Positions 1-11,619 of a DNA stretch of 64,000 nucleotides are shown piece after piece. The stretch spans positions 171,636,361-171,700,360 of the forward strand of contig NC_081406.1 in the NCBI RefSeq assembly GCF_030272615.1, given 5' to 3'. The position numbers and the translations under genes are program-made. The notes beneath the pieces are model-generated. The model was not told the DNA's origin. It was given only the letters and a program-made list of their open reading frames with translations, and did no database searches. Position 1 is the stretch's first letter; each line of letters starts with the position of its first letter. This DNA is from Cryptomeria japonica (Eukaryota; Streptophyta; Pinopsida; Cupressales; Cupressaceae).

Positions 1-2509
1 TTTTCTTGTTCAACCTTTGAAAACTCATAGTATTTTCTCAACTTGCATCCAATGGTTAAAGGAGTTGTAACTAGTTTGCAACCATAAAAATTAAATTTCT
101 TCAACATTTCCTTTACATACTTATTTTGAGAGAGAAAAATTATATTTTCTGATTGAATAACATATAACCCAAGAAAGAAAGATAACTTACCAATCATTGA
201 TATTTCAAATTCTTTTTGCATCTCTTTAGGACTCTTTACATAAATTATAATCTCCTCCAAATATAATGTCATCAACATAAACTATAACAATTAACAACTT
301 GTCTCCATAAATATTGAAATAAATATTACTATATGTTGTACCTAACCTGAAGTTTTGTTGAGTCAGATAGTTGTCCAATCTCGCATACTAGGCCCTCAGT
401 GTCTGTTTAAGACCATACAAAGCTTTCTTCAGTCTGCACACCATATCTAAATCCTCTGTCAATTTGAAACCATCTAGTTTCTCAATTTAAACTTCTTCTA
501 GATATCCATTCAAAAATGTTGATTTGGCATCCATATGATAAACTTTAAAGTTCTTGCTGAGTAGAAAATGCAATAAATGTGCATATAGATTCCATTCTTG
601 CTATCGAAGCAAAGATTTCTTCAAAGTCTATGCCTTCTACTTGAGAATATATTTTGCATACCAATCTTGATTTATTACTTGTCACTTGTCCTTGCTCATT
701 TAACTTATTCCTAAATACTCATTTAGTTCCTATTACATTATTTTCCACCGGTCTAGGTACTAACTCACAAGTCTTATTCTTCTAGATTTGATTTAATTCT
801 TCTTCCATTGCTTTTACCCAACTTTCATCCTTTCTTTCTTCCTCATAATTCTTCAACTTAGTCATAGATAGAAAATAGTAATTGCCTTTTTCTTGAGCTT
901 CTACAATCTTCCTTCTTGTCTAAACACCTTTTGTCTTATCTCTAATTATCTAATTTTTGGAATGATGCTTCTGGACATACTTAGTAGGAACTTTGACTAA
1001 ATATTCCTCTTCTTCATCATCATCATTCATTTCCTTCTCTTTTATTTCTTCTGAATCACTTGCCTTCTCTAGAACTATTATAACAATCTCAACCTTCTGC
1101 ACTAGCAAACATTTATTCTCCTTTCTATCCTTGATATAGTATACATTTCCACCTGTTTTAACTCATTCTGCAACTCTTTTACCAGTCTTCTCTTTTCTGA
1201 TCACACATTTGGTGCTACTAAACAACACTTCATATCCTTTTCTACACATCTAACTAACACTTAACAAACTATGTCCTAATCCTTGAACATAATAAACATC
1301 ATTAGTTTTAAGCTTACCATCAATAAAAACACTTTCAATACCTTGAATAGTTGCACCATCTTCTCTGACAAACTTCACTAATCCTCCATCCTACTTCTTT
1401 AGATCTTATTAAGCCTGTCTTTATCACCCATCATATGATTTGAACATCCAGTCTATAATCCATGTACTTCGTTCTATCTTAGAATGCAATGCAGTCTTAA
1501 TTGTTCTCTCTTCTTTCGGTTTCTTCAAAGCATCCTCCTTATCTTCAATTTCTAGAAATGGGGATTCTTCATTCAAATCATCATCAACTTCATCTTCAAA
1601 TGTATGCTCCTTAATAGAACATAAGCCCTTCTTCTCTGCTATGTTAAAGTTGTGTCTCTTAAACTTTCTTTTCTTCTTATCATCATCCAGTCTCTTAGAG
1701 TCTTCTCTATAAGTGTAATTAGAAGCATAATGTCAAATTCTACCACAAGAAAAACATTCCATAGGTAACTTACCAAAATGTATTTTCTAGTTCCTCGCTA
1801 TAATCTTCTCACAAAATTTACTTCAACTTCATCTAGATCTCCACTGCATTCCAGATCATCATGTCTTGAAAAATTAAATACCACTTCTTTATTTTCTCTT
1901 TTCTCTTTTCTCTTCCTCCATTTTTGAAATCTCATAGGCTGCTAAAGTACCAATAAGTTGATCAATGGTATAATTACTCAAATAATTTCTCTCTTGTATA
2001 GGGAATTTACATGGCTTGTAGGATTTAGGTAAAGTTAGAAGATCTTGTGAACAACATCACATTCTTCCAAATGTCCACTGATAGCTCTAATGCCAACAAC
2101 AAGATCGGACACTCTATGAATATAGTTATCAACACTTTCATCTTCTAGCATTCTCAAATACTCATACTTCTGCTTCAAATTCATCAACCTAGCCTAGTTT
2201 GTCTTCGGATCTCCTTCATATGCTAAACATGGCTTGTCCCATACAACTTTTTCTTCCTTCAATCCTTTTACCCTTCCAAACATGGAATCACTTATACAAC
2301 TGAAATTATAGCTCTACCTTCACATTAGTCTCCTTGAAATTTAGCTCATCCAGATTTTGAGCACCACCCTGCAAAGGTATATATCCAGTCTAAACTATTT
2401 CCCAAATTCCATTCAGCAATGTCTCCAAATGAAACTCCGTTCTTTCCTTCCAGTAAGAAAAGTGTGTACCATCAAACATTGAAACTTTATAATGCACCTC
2501 CTAAACCAT
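1..2509 (-). pseudogene. Degenerate copia gag-pol, integrase mostly deleted
   Basis: The first ATG of Gag is at 2507-2509 and is soon followed by a stop; the phrase MFDGTHFSYWKER is typical of a copia Gag N-terminus. Near 1740-1760 a zinc knuckle survives in part (CFSCGRI, stop, HYASN). The protease motif expected as WIIDSGCSNHM reads GL-stop-TGCSNHMMGDKD at about 1410-1450, so the catalytic Asp is lost. After the pre-integrase stretch (GLGHSLLSVS, about 1270) the frame passes within about 150 bases to the acidic linker that normally follows integrase (about 1000-1060), so the HHCC and DDE parts are deleted. RT is recognisable by [28 protein letters not shown] and YVDDIIFGGDYN (about 255-295). 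I see no way this copy could encode a working polyprotein. Confidence 0.75.
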
Positions 2510-2554
2510 AACAAATCTACCTCAAGCAATTAAGCCTACTCAAGAGGAACCTTT

Positions 2555-2565
2555 CTCTGATACCA
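2555..2565 (-). promoter_or_regulatory. tRNA-Met primer binding site
   Basis: The minus strand reads TGGTATCAGAG, complementary to the 3' end of initiator tRNA-Met as in most plant copia elements. It lies two bases inside the LTR end at 2568. Confidence 0.8.
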
Positions 2566-2567
2566 AT

Positions 2568-3376
2568 TGTTCAACCCAAGGCAAGACTAAAATGGGGGGT
2601 AAATTAGTAAAAAACAAAAATTAAATGCATCACATAAACAATTAAACTTCAACACACATCCAACGCATGAACACCAAAATTTTCTATGTGGAAAACCCAA
2701 AATGGGAAAAACCATGGTGAGCACCTACCCACAAAATATATCCACTATGTATATCAGATTATAAAGAAAGAGCTAACTACTCCAGACTTGCAAACCAAGG
2801 CTAACTATTCATGGTGCAAGATACAAAAGAGGACTTGCAAAACCTAAAGCTAATTGCACTCAAGGCAAGATACAAAAATGATATGAAAAGAAGGATCTCG
2901 TGATCATTAAGGTGTCCTTGAACTCTACATCAAATGACCAACATCAAAACATACACAACTCAAACCTCAACTACCAACACTTTGTCTCATATCTTTGCCA
3001 AAGTCTCAGCACAACTTGCATATCCTTCGAACATAACTCTTCTTCTCTATACTTCACTGGACCTTGCATTGATTATCTTCACATTATGCATCTACAATAT
3101 TCTCTCTTACTCTTCAACCCTTTACTTACACACATCACACACTTAACTCAATTGAATCCATCCTTATATACAAGATAGATTATCTAAGCTTGAACCAAGT
3201 CACCCTGAATCAAAATATACTTTCCAAACCAAAAATACACTTTGGTCCACTCCAGGAGAAAGAGGGGACCAAAACACATCTCCCAAAGATCAATTCACTA
3301 ATCCAAAATCACCAAAACATAACCAACAACATATCCACATGCTACGCATCCATATAAGCAATTAACAGTCATAACA
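2568..3376 (-). repeat. 5' LTR of the minus-strand copia element
   Basis: The LTR starts TGTTCAACCC next to the primer site and appears to end ...CATAACA at 3376, giving TGTT/AACA termini and about 809 bp. The inner boundary is firm because of the primer site. The outer boundary is inferred only from the terminal dinucleotides, since no second copy is in the window. Confidence 0.6.
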
Positions 3377-3379
3377 TAT

Positions 3380-4433
3380 TGTAGACACCTAAAATTAATT
3401 AAATTAATATTTAATTAGATTAAGCATGTCATCATAATTAACCAATTTAATTGTGTTAATTCCCTTCTTCTTAAACTTAATTAAATAAAATTTAATCAAT
3501 TTTGTCACTATAGTCCAATAATTAATTTATCAAATAAGTTAATTATTTCCCTATTCTTCTAAAGTCAACCAAATCATTACGTCTTCTAAATTCCTCTTAG
3601 TTAATTAATTCTAATTAATTAACTTAAGTCATGCGATTCCTACAAATCATTTTCTTAATTCTCACTTAGCCTAATTAATTCTTCCATTATCATACTTATC
3701 ATTATTCTCCAATTTTATATTCCTCCACTCATGTCACAACACCTTTTATCCTTTCAAGGAAATTGAAATTCCTTGAATCTCCCCATGCATCCTCTTCCCA
3801 AAGAATTTTTAATTCCTTTATCCATTTAGTCTTCCCACATATCCTTTATTTTGGAATTTTTAATTCCTCTCTCCTTTCCCCAAGGAATTTTATATTCCTT
3901 TTTATTCTCCCAATACACCTTGATACATGTCTTCCATCCCAAATCAATCTCAACCCTTCATACCAAAATCAATCTTGGCCCTCCATTGGCCTCCTCCAAT
4001 CTATAAATTGGAGTCTCACTTCCTCACAAATCACTACATAGAATTTTTTTCTAATCTTATGCTACCCCTTTCTTCCTCTATCTTTTTCTATCATATCCAC
4101 ATAATGTTCTCATAATATCCAAATAATCTCTCATCCAAGACAAATCCTTTTTCAACCAAATCTATCCATTCTTCATCCATCATAATCCAAATCCAATACT
4201 AATCAACTAATCTTGTTATGTATTTGGAGAGCATTCCACACCCATCAAGAAGAGCATATCCAAATAAGTGAAGCACAAGGGTGCCTCTACTTCATCAAGC
4301 TCAATCAGAGGAACAAGAGAGAACCCTCTCTTGCAAGGTATAAATTTGTTAGTTTATGCTTTTATTTGGTTTTCTATGCTTATTTGGGGTTTAAACTAAC
4401 CATCCAACTTTGCATTGGTTTTCTCTTGGTTCA
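3380..4433 (+). repeat. 5' LTR of gypsy element
   Basis: The LTR begins TGTAGACACC, is very AT-rich at the start (runs of TTAATTAA) and pyrimidine-rich later, and ends ...GGTTCA at 4433 just before the primer-site region. The length is about 1,054 bp. A possible TATA box is at 4001-4010. No second copy is present to confirm the ends. Confidence 0.55.
4001..4010 (+). promoter_or_regulatory. Possible LTR TATA box
   Basis: CTATAAATTG lies about 620 bases into the LTR in the direction of transcription, a reasonable place for the U3 promoter of a 1 kb LTR. This is a sequence match only. Confidence 0.35.
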
Positions 4434-4436
4434 TTT

Positions 4437-4455
4437 TGGCATGCCCGGTGGGACC
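4437..4455 (+). promoter_or_regulatory. Gypsy primer-site region
   Basis: The sequence TGGCATGCCCGGTGGGACC follows the LTR end by three bases. Very similar GGCA(C/T)GCCCGGTGGGAC strings follow the 5' LTR of Tat/Ogre-like gypsy elements in other plants, as I recall. The priming tRNA was not identified. Confidence 0.5.
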
Positions 4456-4768
4456 CACATCCCATTTTATAACCCTTTTTCTGAATTTTAGTGTTTTTAG
4501 TTCGCAGGTTGTCGCTTCAATGCATTTTCTTGCACTTCAGTACATCCGTTTTCAAATTTTGAAATTTTAATCATTAATTTTTGTAGGTCTGTAGATTAGC
4601 ACAACCACCCCTGCATCAAGGTGTGTACCATAGTGTCTTTTGACACTTGTTCTTAGAGCTATATTTTAAGTTTTTTGCTTTTTATTAACTAAAATAATCA
4701 TAAAAACATTTAAAAATACCTCAAAAAGAATCAAAATAAATAGTATAATAGACTTTTTATTCTGTTTG

Positions 4769-5921
4769 TGTTAGGCCCAATATAGAAAGCTAATGTACTG
4801 AGAGGGGAGGGGTGAATTAGTACTCCAAAACTTTTCTCTAATAATAACCTTACTATTATGCATAGACAAAATAGTGCAATAACATAAAATAAAACTATAA
4901 TCAACAGATAACAATCATACATGATTCACTCCATAACACATATATTTTGGTCACGCAGAAACTCTTGGTTAGAGAGAAAAAATGTGGTGGAGATGGCACC
5001 CACAACTTCACTACAGCAAATAATAAAGAATGCTCGGTTAGAGCTACATTTAGCTATTTCTGATAGCTTACCCTGTTAGGAGTATCAAGATCAGTTAGAT
5101 CTACCTTACTAAAGGATTTTAACAACACTATATAAGTGTAGCACCTGGTTAAAGGATTTACAATTTATAGACTTGGTTAGAGTCTTTTACCCTATTAAAG
5201 GTTTCTCTTACAACTTCAAAATATTACAATAAAATCATTACAAATATCTGCAACTTTACATCTGAAATGCTAAAGCAGATTCTATGTGCTCTGAATAAGA
5301 TTACCTAGCTTGTAGCATACCTCAATAACCCATAATGAAACTCGATAAACCCTTCTATTTACTTTGTTCTTCGACTATTCACTAATGACCTCTCTGTGTC
5401 TCTGTAACAGTCTTCCTTCATGCATACACTCTATTATCTCTTATTGCATCTCATATATCTAACACTAGAATCATGTTGTATAAATAGATCTCTTACAACG
5501 ATGATCTGATTCATTGCTTCGACCTTACAAAAGATTCTTCGAATGAATAACTAAACAAAATATCTCATTGGTTAGATTGACCTTGTAATCATACACAATC
5601 TCATAGTGCAATTCCCAATGCAAAAATGGTTAGATGTGCCTCGATGTTGTAACACATTTTCATGTGCATGTCCAGGTTCAATGTATCTGGTAAAATGTTT
5701 CACTTGGTGAGTTAACTTTACCACTCAGTAGCCATGAAACTTTACTCGGTAAACAGCTCGGTGAATACTATGTTCTGTGACTGCTTTCTTCTGTAACCGA
5801 CTAGACTGTTCATACCGACTTCTCTGAGTGTACCGACTGCATGATTCGGTAAGACTAACCAACTAGAATATATAGTATGACTTTGGATATGAAACTAATG
5901 GCAATTTGATAAGTAGTAACA
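4769..5921 (-). repeat. 3' LTR of the 8.03 kb element
   Basis: This 1,153 bp copy matches 11620-12798 along its length. It lacks a short stretch containing CTTCTCGGTGAC that the other copy has before GACCTCTCTG. Several CGGT sites of the other copy are CAAT or CGAT here. Confidence 0.9.
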
Positions 5922-6277
5922 ATCTCCCCTTTTGACATTAGTTGAGATGTTTGACAAAAACTACTTACAAAGTCACAACTCAAAAACTATATACTTGACA
6001 ATATGTACAATAGTCAATAAAATAGTATATGCAGATATACTCCCCTTATCATTATCCTGTACATAACTCTTAATTTTGCATGTTCGGATCTATTCTGGAC
6101 TTGTGTGCTCTGAGTGCTCTGTATATTCTGCTCGGTATACTCCCCTTGTATACAATACTCAAAATTGTGTTATCAAAATTGTACTACTCTCCAAGTGTAG
6201 AATTACTCCCCCTTTGCTGAGCTTTCCTCTTTGTAGTATCATAATATTACTCCCCCTTTTTGACAATCATTAAAAAC
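5922..6277 (-). other. Polypurine tract region with repeated PPT-like motifs
   Basis: Directly beside the LTR the minus strand reads AAAAGGGGAGAT (5922-5933), a standard polypurine tract. Four further GGGGAGT-type motifs occur between the tract and the ORF2 stop, near 6040, 6140, 6208 and 6252 on the plus strand as ACTCCCC. No coding sequence is visible here. Confidence 0.65.
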
Positions 6278-9200
6278 TTAATTTCCATCTGGAGGCAGTA
6301 ACTGATCAAAAATAGTCTTATACTTGGTCCGGGCATCGGTGAGGGCGACTGAGAGTGAGACCTTGAGACTTTCCATAAGGGAGTTTTGTGCTTGAATATC
6401 AGATAAGAGTGATATCAAGCCATCAAGAGTGCTTCCCTCTTGTGTAGTTGATAAGCTTGTAGCTCGGTTGAGCTACTCCTGTACTGATGATAGATGAGGA
6501 AGGAATAATGTTTGAAGGGTCATTATATCCATCCTAATTTTAAGCTCTTCATTCCTCAGTTCTAACTGTTGAGCCATGAGCCGTTGTAGCTTTTTGTAAA
6601 AATTCTGAACTAAATTAGGCTCAGTGGTCAACTTGGATGAGAGATCGGTGATCTCTTTCTCAATTGCATCAGTTTTATTTTTGATATCTTTAATAAATAA
6701 AGAAAATGTACATAATTTATGGAATAAATAAAGAATGTGCTTGAGTTGAGGGGACAAATTAGCAATGAATTTGACAAGTTTTACCTTGCCAACAACAATT
6801 GATTTTTGTACTTCCTCTATCATTTTTGTTGTAAGCTCTTTATCCTTGAGCTTGCTTAAGTACTCGGATGCATCAACTCCATATGTTTCAATCTGATTAA
6901 GGAGTTCATCCAACTGAATATGGATGGCTGCATCGGTTGACACTGTTGCTGATGGTAGCATTTCTGTGAGTAGTGTCCTAACCTTCTAAAGTACTTTGTT
7001 CTTTTTCTATATGGCTAGTTGCTTCTCTTGTTTGGCCTTTTCTTTGCATAGTTCACCGAATTCAGTGAGTGCTTGCCCTTTCAATTTGGAAATGTTTACA
7101 TTGGGCAACACGATTGATTTAGATAAGTCAAATTTAAAACCATTCTTTCTCACCTTCTTCTCTTTTCCTTTGGTCTGTGGCACTAAGACAAGTGCTTGTG
7201 AGGCTTGCTAACCCTCAGTAGGTTGCTCAGTAGATGCAACACTTTGGTCTATACATGTAGCAGTTGCAGTGTCTTTGGGTGGTTCGATGCTAGGGGTCTC
7301 AGCTGTAATATTTGTAGTGCTTGTATGTGCTTGAGACGTTTGATCTTGGGTTGTGTCACCTGCAGCTTCAGATTTGTTGCCTTCAGTAGCTTGCTCGGTG
7401 TCCTTGGGAGCTTTGCTTGAGACTGGTGGCTTCACTGGCAGATAAGGCTAAACTTGTTCTAAGACAGATTCACTAGAGACAAGTTTTGCATATGTGGTTC
7501 CTTCAATCATTTCCTGCTCCGGTATTGCTTCATCCATTACATCTTCATCAATTTGTATAGTGTCAACCGGGTCTAGACCTTGCTCGGTGACATCTGAATC
7601 TTTCTTAGTGACATCAACAATTTCAATTTGAGATTGTTCACCAACATCCTTTTGTTTGAAGATCTCTTGCCACTTGGCTTTAGTCTCATTTTCCACGTCA
7701 ATATATATCCCATTCATCAATTTTAAGGCTCTTTGTTTCACAAGAAATTTTGAATTGTATGTGGAAAAATGCTCCTTGATTTCAGCTATGGACATGTCAG
7801 GAAATAGATGGACTAGACTTCTTTCTCTTATTTGTTTCTCCGAATCCATTGCATATTTCCATCTGTTGTCAATATGTGAGTAGAGTTCACTTGGAAGTGA
7901 CTTTGCTAGTTCTAATGGTGCTAACCGAAACTTCAGAAATGTACATATGACAACTTCTTCAATCTGTCATTTCTCATCATTATTCCTAGACTCATACTTA
8001 ACATATTTGAAACCTGCAAATCCACCGTATTCTTTGAGATTGGCACAAAAGTTTTCAAAAGTTTTCAACACTGTGAATGTTTACCTTTTTGCTTTTCACA
8101 ACCTGGAATTTGTTTGCATCATCAAACTCTGTATCACTCGACTCTTTTGCCAAAATGAGTCTCCGAGTAGATTTCTTGTAAGTCTTAGTTACCTTAGGAA
8201 TGGCAACAGTCTTTTGTTTCTTTCTCGGTGATGCAGCTGATGCTCTGGTGTTGGGTCTCTTTGTTGGTGGAGTCGGTAGGGCCTTTGTGATGTCCTGTTT
8301 CTTTCTTTTTAGAACTTTTCCCTTTGGCAACTCTGTGCTCAATGTTACTGCAGCCTCCTATGCTTCTGATTCTTCCTCGATAATGGTAAGATTGCCTTTG
8401 ACAGGTGTAGAGGAGGATTCTTCTCCGAATTTCTCAGATAAAGCCTTTATCATCTTTGTAGCTTTTCTTGTAGCCTTAGGAACTACAATGCTCATTTTTA
8501 CTTTCTCCTTCACCTTTTCGTAGGTTCCATACCTTAGTTCAGTTGCATGCCTTGGCAATGATAGATAGGCATCAATTTGTTGCTATGTGATATCATAATC
8601 AATTTCATAACCCATTGGTTGCAACAATTGAATCCTCAGTTCAACAACATTTACATAGCAATAATCAGTGTCGACTTCAAAACATATATTGTCCTTGTAT
8701 TTTTTGACCAGCTGTGGTGGGATCCTATACCTGTTGTGCATTTTCTCTTGGAATTTGCTAAAGTAATCATCCATGATATCATTAAAGTTATCTCCTAACT
8801 TCTTGATTTAGTCATTGATCTAATGTGTGATAGGTCGGTGTAGCTCCCATACTACTTTACCTACTGAGGGAAAGAACTTCTCAAAATAGAAAAACATACA
8901 TACAAGTAGTGAACTAAACTTTAGTGTGTTTTTCGAGTTGTTCTTCTTCGGCTTCCTTATTGTGTTCAGGTTCTCAAATAAGTTCTTTAGTAGCACTTCA
9001 CATAAGTCTACTTTCATTCCCTTCTTTACTATTTTGTAGGCCAGGTCCACTGCAACACATGGTACATTGTTTTCCCTTGCAAATTGGAAGAAACAATAAT
9101 CAATAACTCTAATTGCAAATTTTAGTTCAACATCAGTGACATTATTTAATTTAAGTCCTCAGTAATTGGATTCTACTTCGGTTAGACTGATTAGCTCCTT

Positions 9201-9656
9201 TTGTGATATCATTTTCTATGCACGAGCATGATCGTAGATGGGATATTCAGTGATCAGGTGAATGACTTCCTTCGTGATCTTGAACGGTTGCTCTTGTAGC
9301 CACATGAAATCATCATGTATTCTGCTCAATACAAACTTAACCCATTGGGGTTTGAACACACGAGGATAGACTAGGGCTTCAGTTAATCCCTTGATTTTGA
9401 TATGCTCGAATTTTCTATCCAGTTTGCCATCAGTGTACAGTTCATCATATGTGTCACTAATCTCTACATGACTGATTTCCTCAACACGGCATTTGGTAAA
9501 GAATCTAACATCTTCTACCAATAAGAGGCGATCCGGGATGAGTGAAAATGCAGTTTTATCATCTGGTTCTGAGGTAACTTTAGGAGTTAGGGAATATTTC
9601 TGCGAGGGCTTCTCCACATTTTGGACAACTATAGGGTCTTGGATCTTGGGTGCCAT
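6278..9656 (-). pseudogene. ORF2 of the 8.03 kb element, unknown function
   Basis: The frame starts at the ATG ending at 9656 (MAPKIQDPIVV) and ends at the TAA at 6278-6280 (LPPDGN), about 1,125 codons. It stays in one frame from 9656 to about 8055, then shifts once and stays in the new frame to the end. The shift coincides with a perfect 10-bp tandem duplication (CAAAAGTTTT twice, 8046-8065). A handful of in-frame stops are also present. The N-terminal third (9656-8583) looks globular, with phrases such as VEDVRFFTKCRVEEISHVE and FSSLLVCMFFYFEKFFPS. The middle (8560-8060) is Lys/Ser/Thr-rich and resembles a nuclear-localising linker (KRKK, RKKQK). The C-terminal part (about 6961-6300) is helical and charged, probably coiled coil. 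I recall similar unnamed ORFs in conifer retroelements but cannot name a family. No enzyme motif was found. Confidence 0.65.
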
Positions 9657-10204
9657 GGTAGATTTCGAGTAAGATTCGACAAGTTATCCTTAGGGTTTAC
9701 AAGTGACTGACTCTTCACACTCGGTAAACAATAGCAATTTGACTAGATCGGAAACTAGCTAAACAATGTGAATAGATTGATGTAAATACCTTGAAATTCA
9801 CTCTGAATGAAGTTTGATTGCTTTGATTCGTTCTGCTCTGCTTCTCAAAAACTTGGGTGAATGAAAATGACCGTGAAAACATTTTTAAGTACTCAAAAAT
9901 ACCTTATCGGGCTCCGTGCAAGTTAGGCCAAGATATTAAATGCACTTGGTTCACCTTTTACCGATTTACTCCATTTTATGTTTTCACCGAGTACCCAACT
10001 TAGCTTCATTAACCGACTTGATAGGTTTCCTATATACACCGACTTGACAGGTTTCCTGTATAGTATATAAACTGACTAATTGATTTTGAATTTTGAATTT
10101 TGTACATAATAGAATAAATCAGATTTTGAATTTTGTACATAATAGAATAGGAACTGTTATGATTCAACTTTTAAAGAATGCAGTCCCTTCATACCTTTTC
10201 TTGA
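9657..10204 (-). other. Spacer between ORF1 and ORF2 with short tandem repeat
   Basis: This noncoding stretch separates the Gag-like ORF from ORF2. At 10082-10150 it carries two copies of a unit reading GATTTTGAATTTTGTACATA and onward. ORF2 would need a spliced or separate mRNA to be translated; no splice sites were assigned. Confidence 0.5.
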
Positions 10205-11557
10205 CTAATTTGAAATAGGTGCACCTAACTCGGTAGGTAAGGTTCTTTCTTCATCAGACATAATTTCTTTCTTTTTCCAAATCATCTTGAATTTTTCTTT
10301 TATCTCTTTAGTGTCTCTTCTCAGTTGATCTCTGTAATCTCCAGCTAAATGTCTAGCTTTGTGACAATGAAAACATGTCATACCGAGATTTCTCCATGAT
10401 CTCTAGTTGTTCATTCCAAATCTTATAAAACAGTTGGCACTTATATGTCCATATCTTCCACAACATTCGCACCACATCCTTGTATTGTAATCCCATGGTA
10501 CTGCCGCATATTGTCGGTAAGGATCTGTGTGAGTTTGGTAACCTCCAGTGTTTGCTCGGTGTGGATACTCCATGTAGTTCTTTCACTTAAACCAACACTT
10601 CTCGATACTATGTCCATATCTATTGCAGTTTTTACAAAACCCTTTGAATTTTGCCTTCTAATAATTGTTAATAGACTTTGTCCTACATTGATTAGGTGTG
10701 TAACCATATTTATTGCAATTATAACAATATCCATTAGACTTAGAGATATTTGGTTGCTTACCTTTTCTGATCTAGCATATGTTGGTAGTATGACCTTGAT
10801 TTCCATAGTAGTAGCAAATAGGCTTCTTCCTTTTGATGTTATTCCTTTTTCCAGCTTGTTTTGATGATTCTCCTCTCTCGGTAGTATGAATTCCTTTCTC
10901 GGTAGAGTCTTTTCCTTTGTAACTGAGTCCTCCATCTTTGTAGAGTCTTCTTGTATTCAGTTGCTCATCCAACATCTTTGATGCTTCATAAATTTTCTCC
11001 AATGATTCTTTGGATTTCTTTTCTATTTCAAGTTCACTAGTCAACCTTGATACTTCAAGTTTCAATGATTGATTTTCATCATTCTTCATAATTGCTTCAT
11101 GATGTGCATAACCTAGTTGATCTGCCATATTTTGTTGAATACCAGTTAACCTTATGATTTCATCATCCTTTTCAGATACTAGAGCTTCAAGTTGTTGTTT
11201 CTCTCTTTGTAGATTTCTTGCTTTATCCTTAGCTATCCTTAATGCATCTAGATTTTCAGTCATTTGTGTACTGAAATGTTCATGTTCTCTTTTCATTGCT
11301 TTTAGTTGATCAGCCAATGCTTTGTTCTTTTCTTTCAACATTCCAATCATTTCTTCAGTCTCTTCAGATATATTGTTCTCAGATGATGTCTCAATTTGTT
11401 CTACTAGCTCTTGAGAATCCTGCAAGTCATCAGATAATCTTCTCCTTACTTTCAAAGATTTTTGCATTTGCCTCTACATGTCTGCAATCACTTGATTTGC
11501 ATTATCTAGCTCTTCTTGAAGATGCACAATCCTCCGAGATTGTTTGTAGCCTTCCAT
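10205..11557 (-). pseudogene. ORF1, Gag-like protein with five zinc knuckles
   Basis: From the ATG at 11555-11557 (MEGYKQSRRIVHL) to the TAG at 10205-10207 a single frame of 450 codons is kept, broken only by nonsense codons, so no frameshift is needed. Residues 1 to about 210 are a long charged heptad-like region (for example MIGMLKEKNKALADQLKAM), most likely a coiled coil. It is followed by a basic stretch and then five zinc-knuckle-like motifs: CYYYGNQGHTTNIC, CYNCNKYGYTPNQC, CKNCNRYGHSIEKC, CECCGRYGHISANC and CFHCHKARHLAGDY. Only the third and fourth are full CX2CX4HX4C; the others have lost one ligand to Tyr. Ordinary copia Gag has one such motif. The likely role is coating element RNA in a virus-like particle. 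The classic copia Gag core is not apparent. Confidence 0.7.
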
Positions 11558-11605
11558 TGCTAAGATCTTTCTCTTTAGGTATTTAAACCCTTTTCTAAGA
11601 TTCAA

Positions 11606-11617
11606 GCTCTGATACCA
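11606..11617 (-). promoter_or_regulatory. tRNA-Met primer binding site
   Basis: The minus strand reads TGGTATCAGAGC, two bases from the 5' LTR end at 11620. It is a perfect match to the usual plant copia primer site. Confidence 0.85.
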
Positions 11618-11619
11618 AT

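Larger units (their letters stand above)
1..3376 (-). mobile_element. Ty1-copia LTR retrotransposon, 5' part, cut by window edge
   Basis: Read on the minus strand, this block holds a 5' LTR (2568-3376), a tRNA-Met primer site (2555-2565), gag, a protease remnant, and reverse transcriptase that runs off the left edge of the window. The order gag-protease-(integrase)-RT is that of Ty1-copia elements. The 3' LTR lies outside the window, so no target duplication can be checked. The element directly abuts the gypsy LTR that starts at 3380. Decay is heavy, with stop codons and frameshifts throughout. Confidence 0.8.

Noticed and set aside
5479-5486. TATAAATA, also at 12341-12348, as the LTR promoter
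   Set aside because: It reads on the plus strand while the element is transcribed from the minus strand, so it is antisense. The reverse reading TATTTATA is a poor TATA box.
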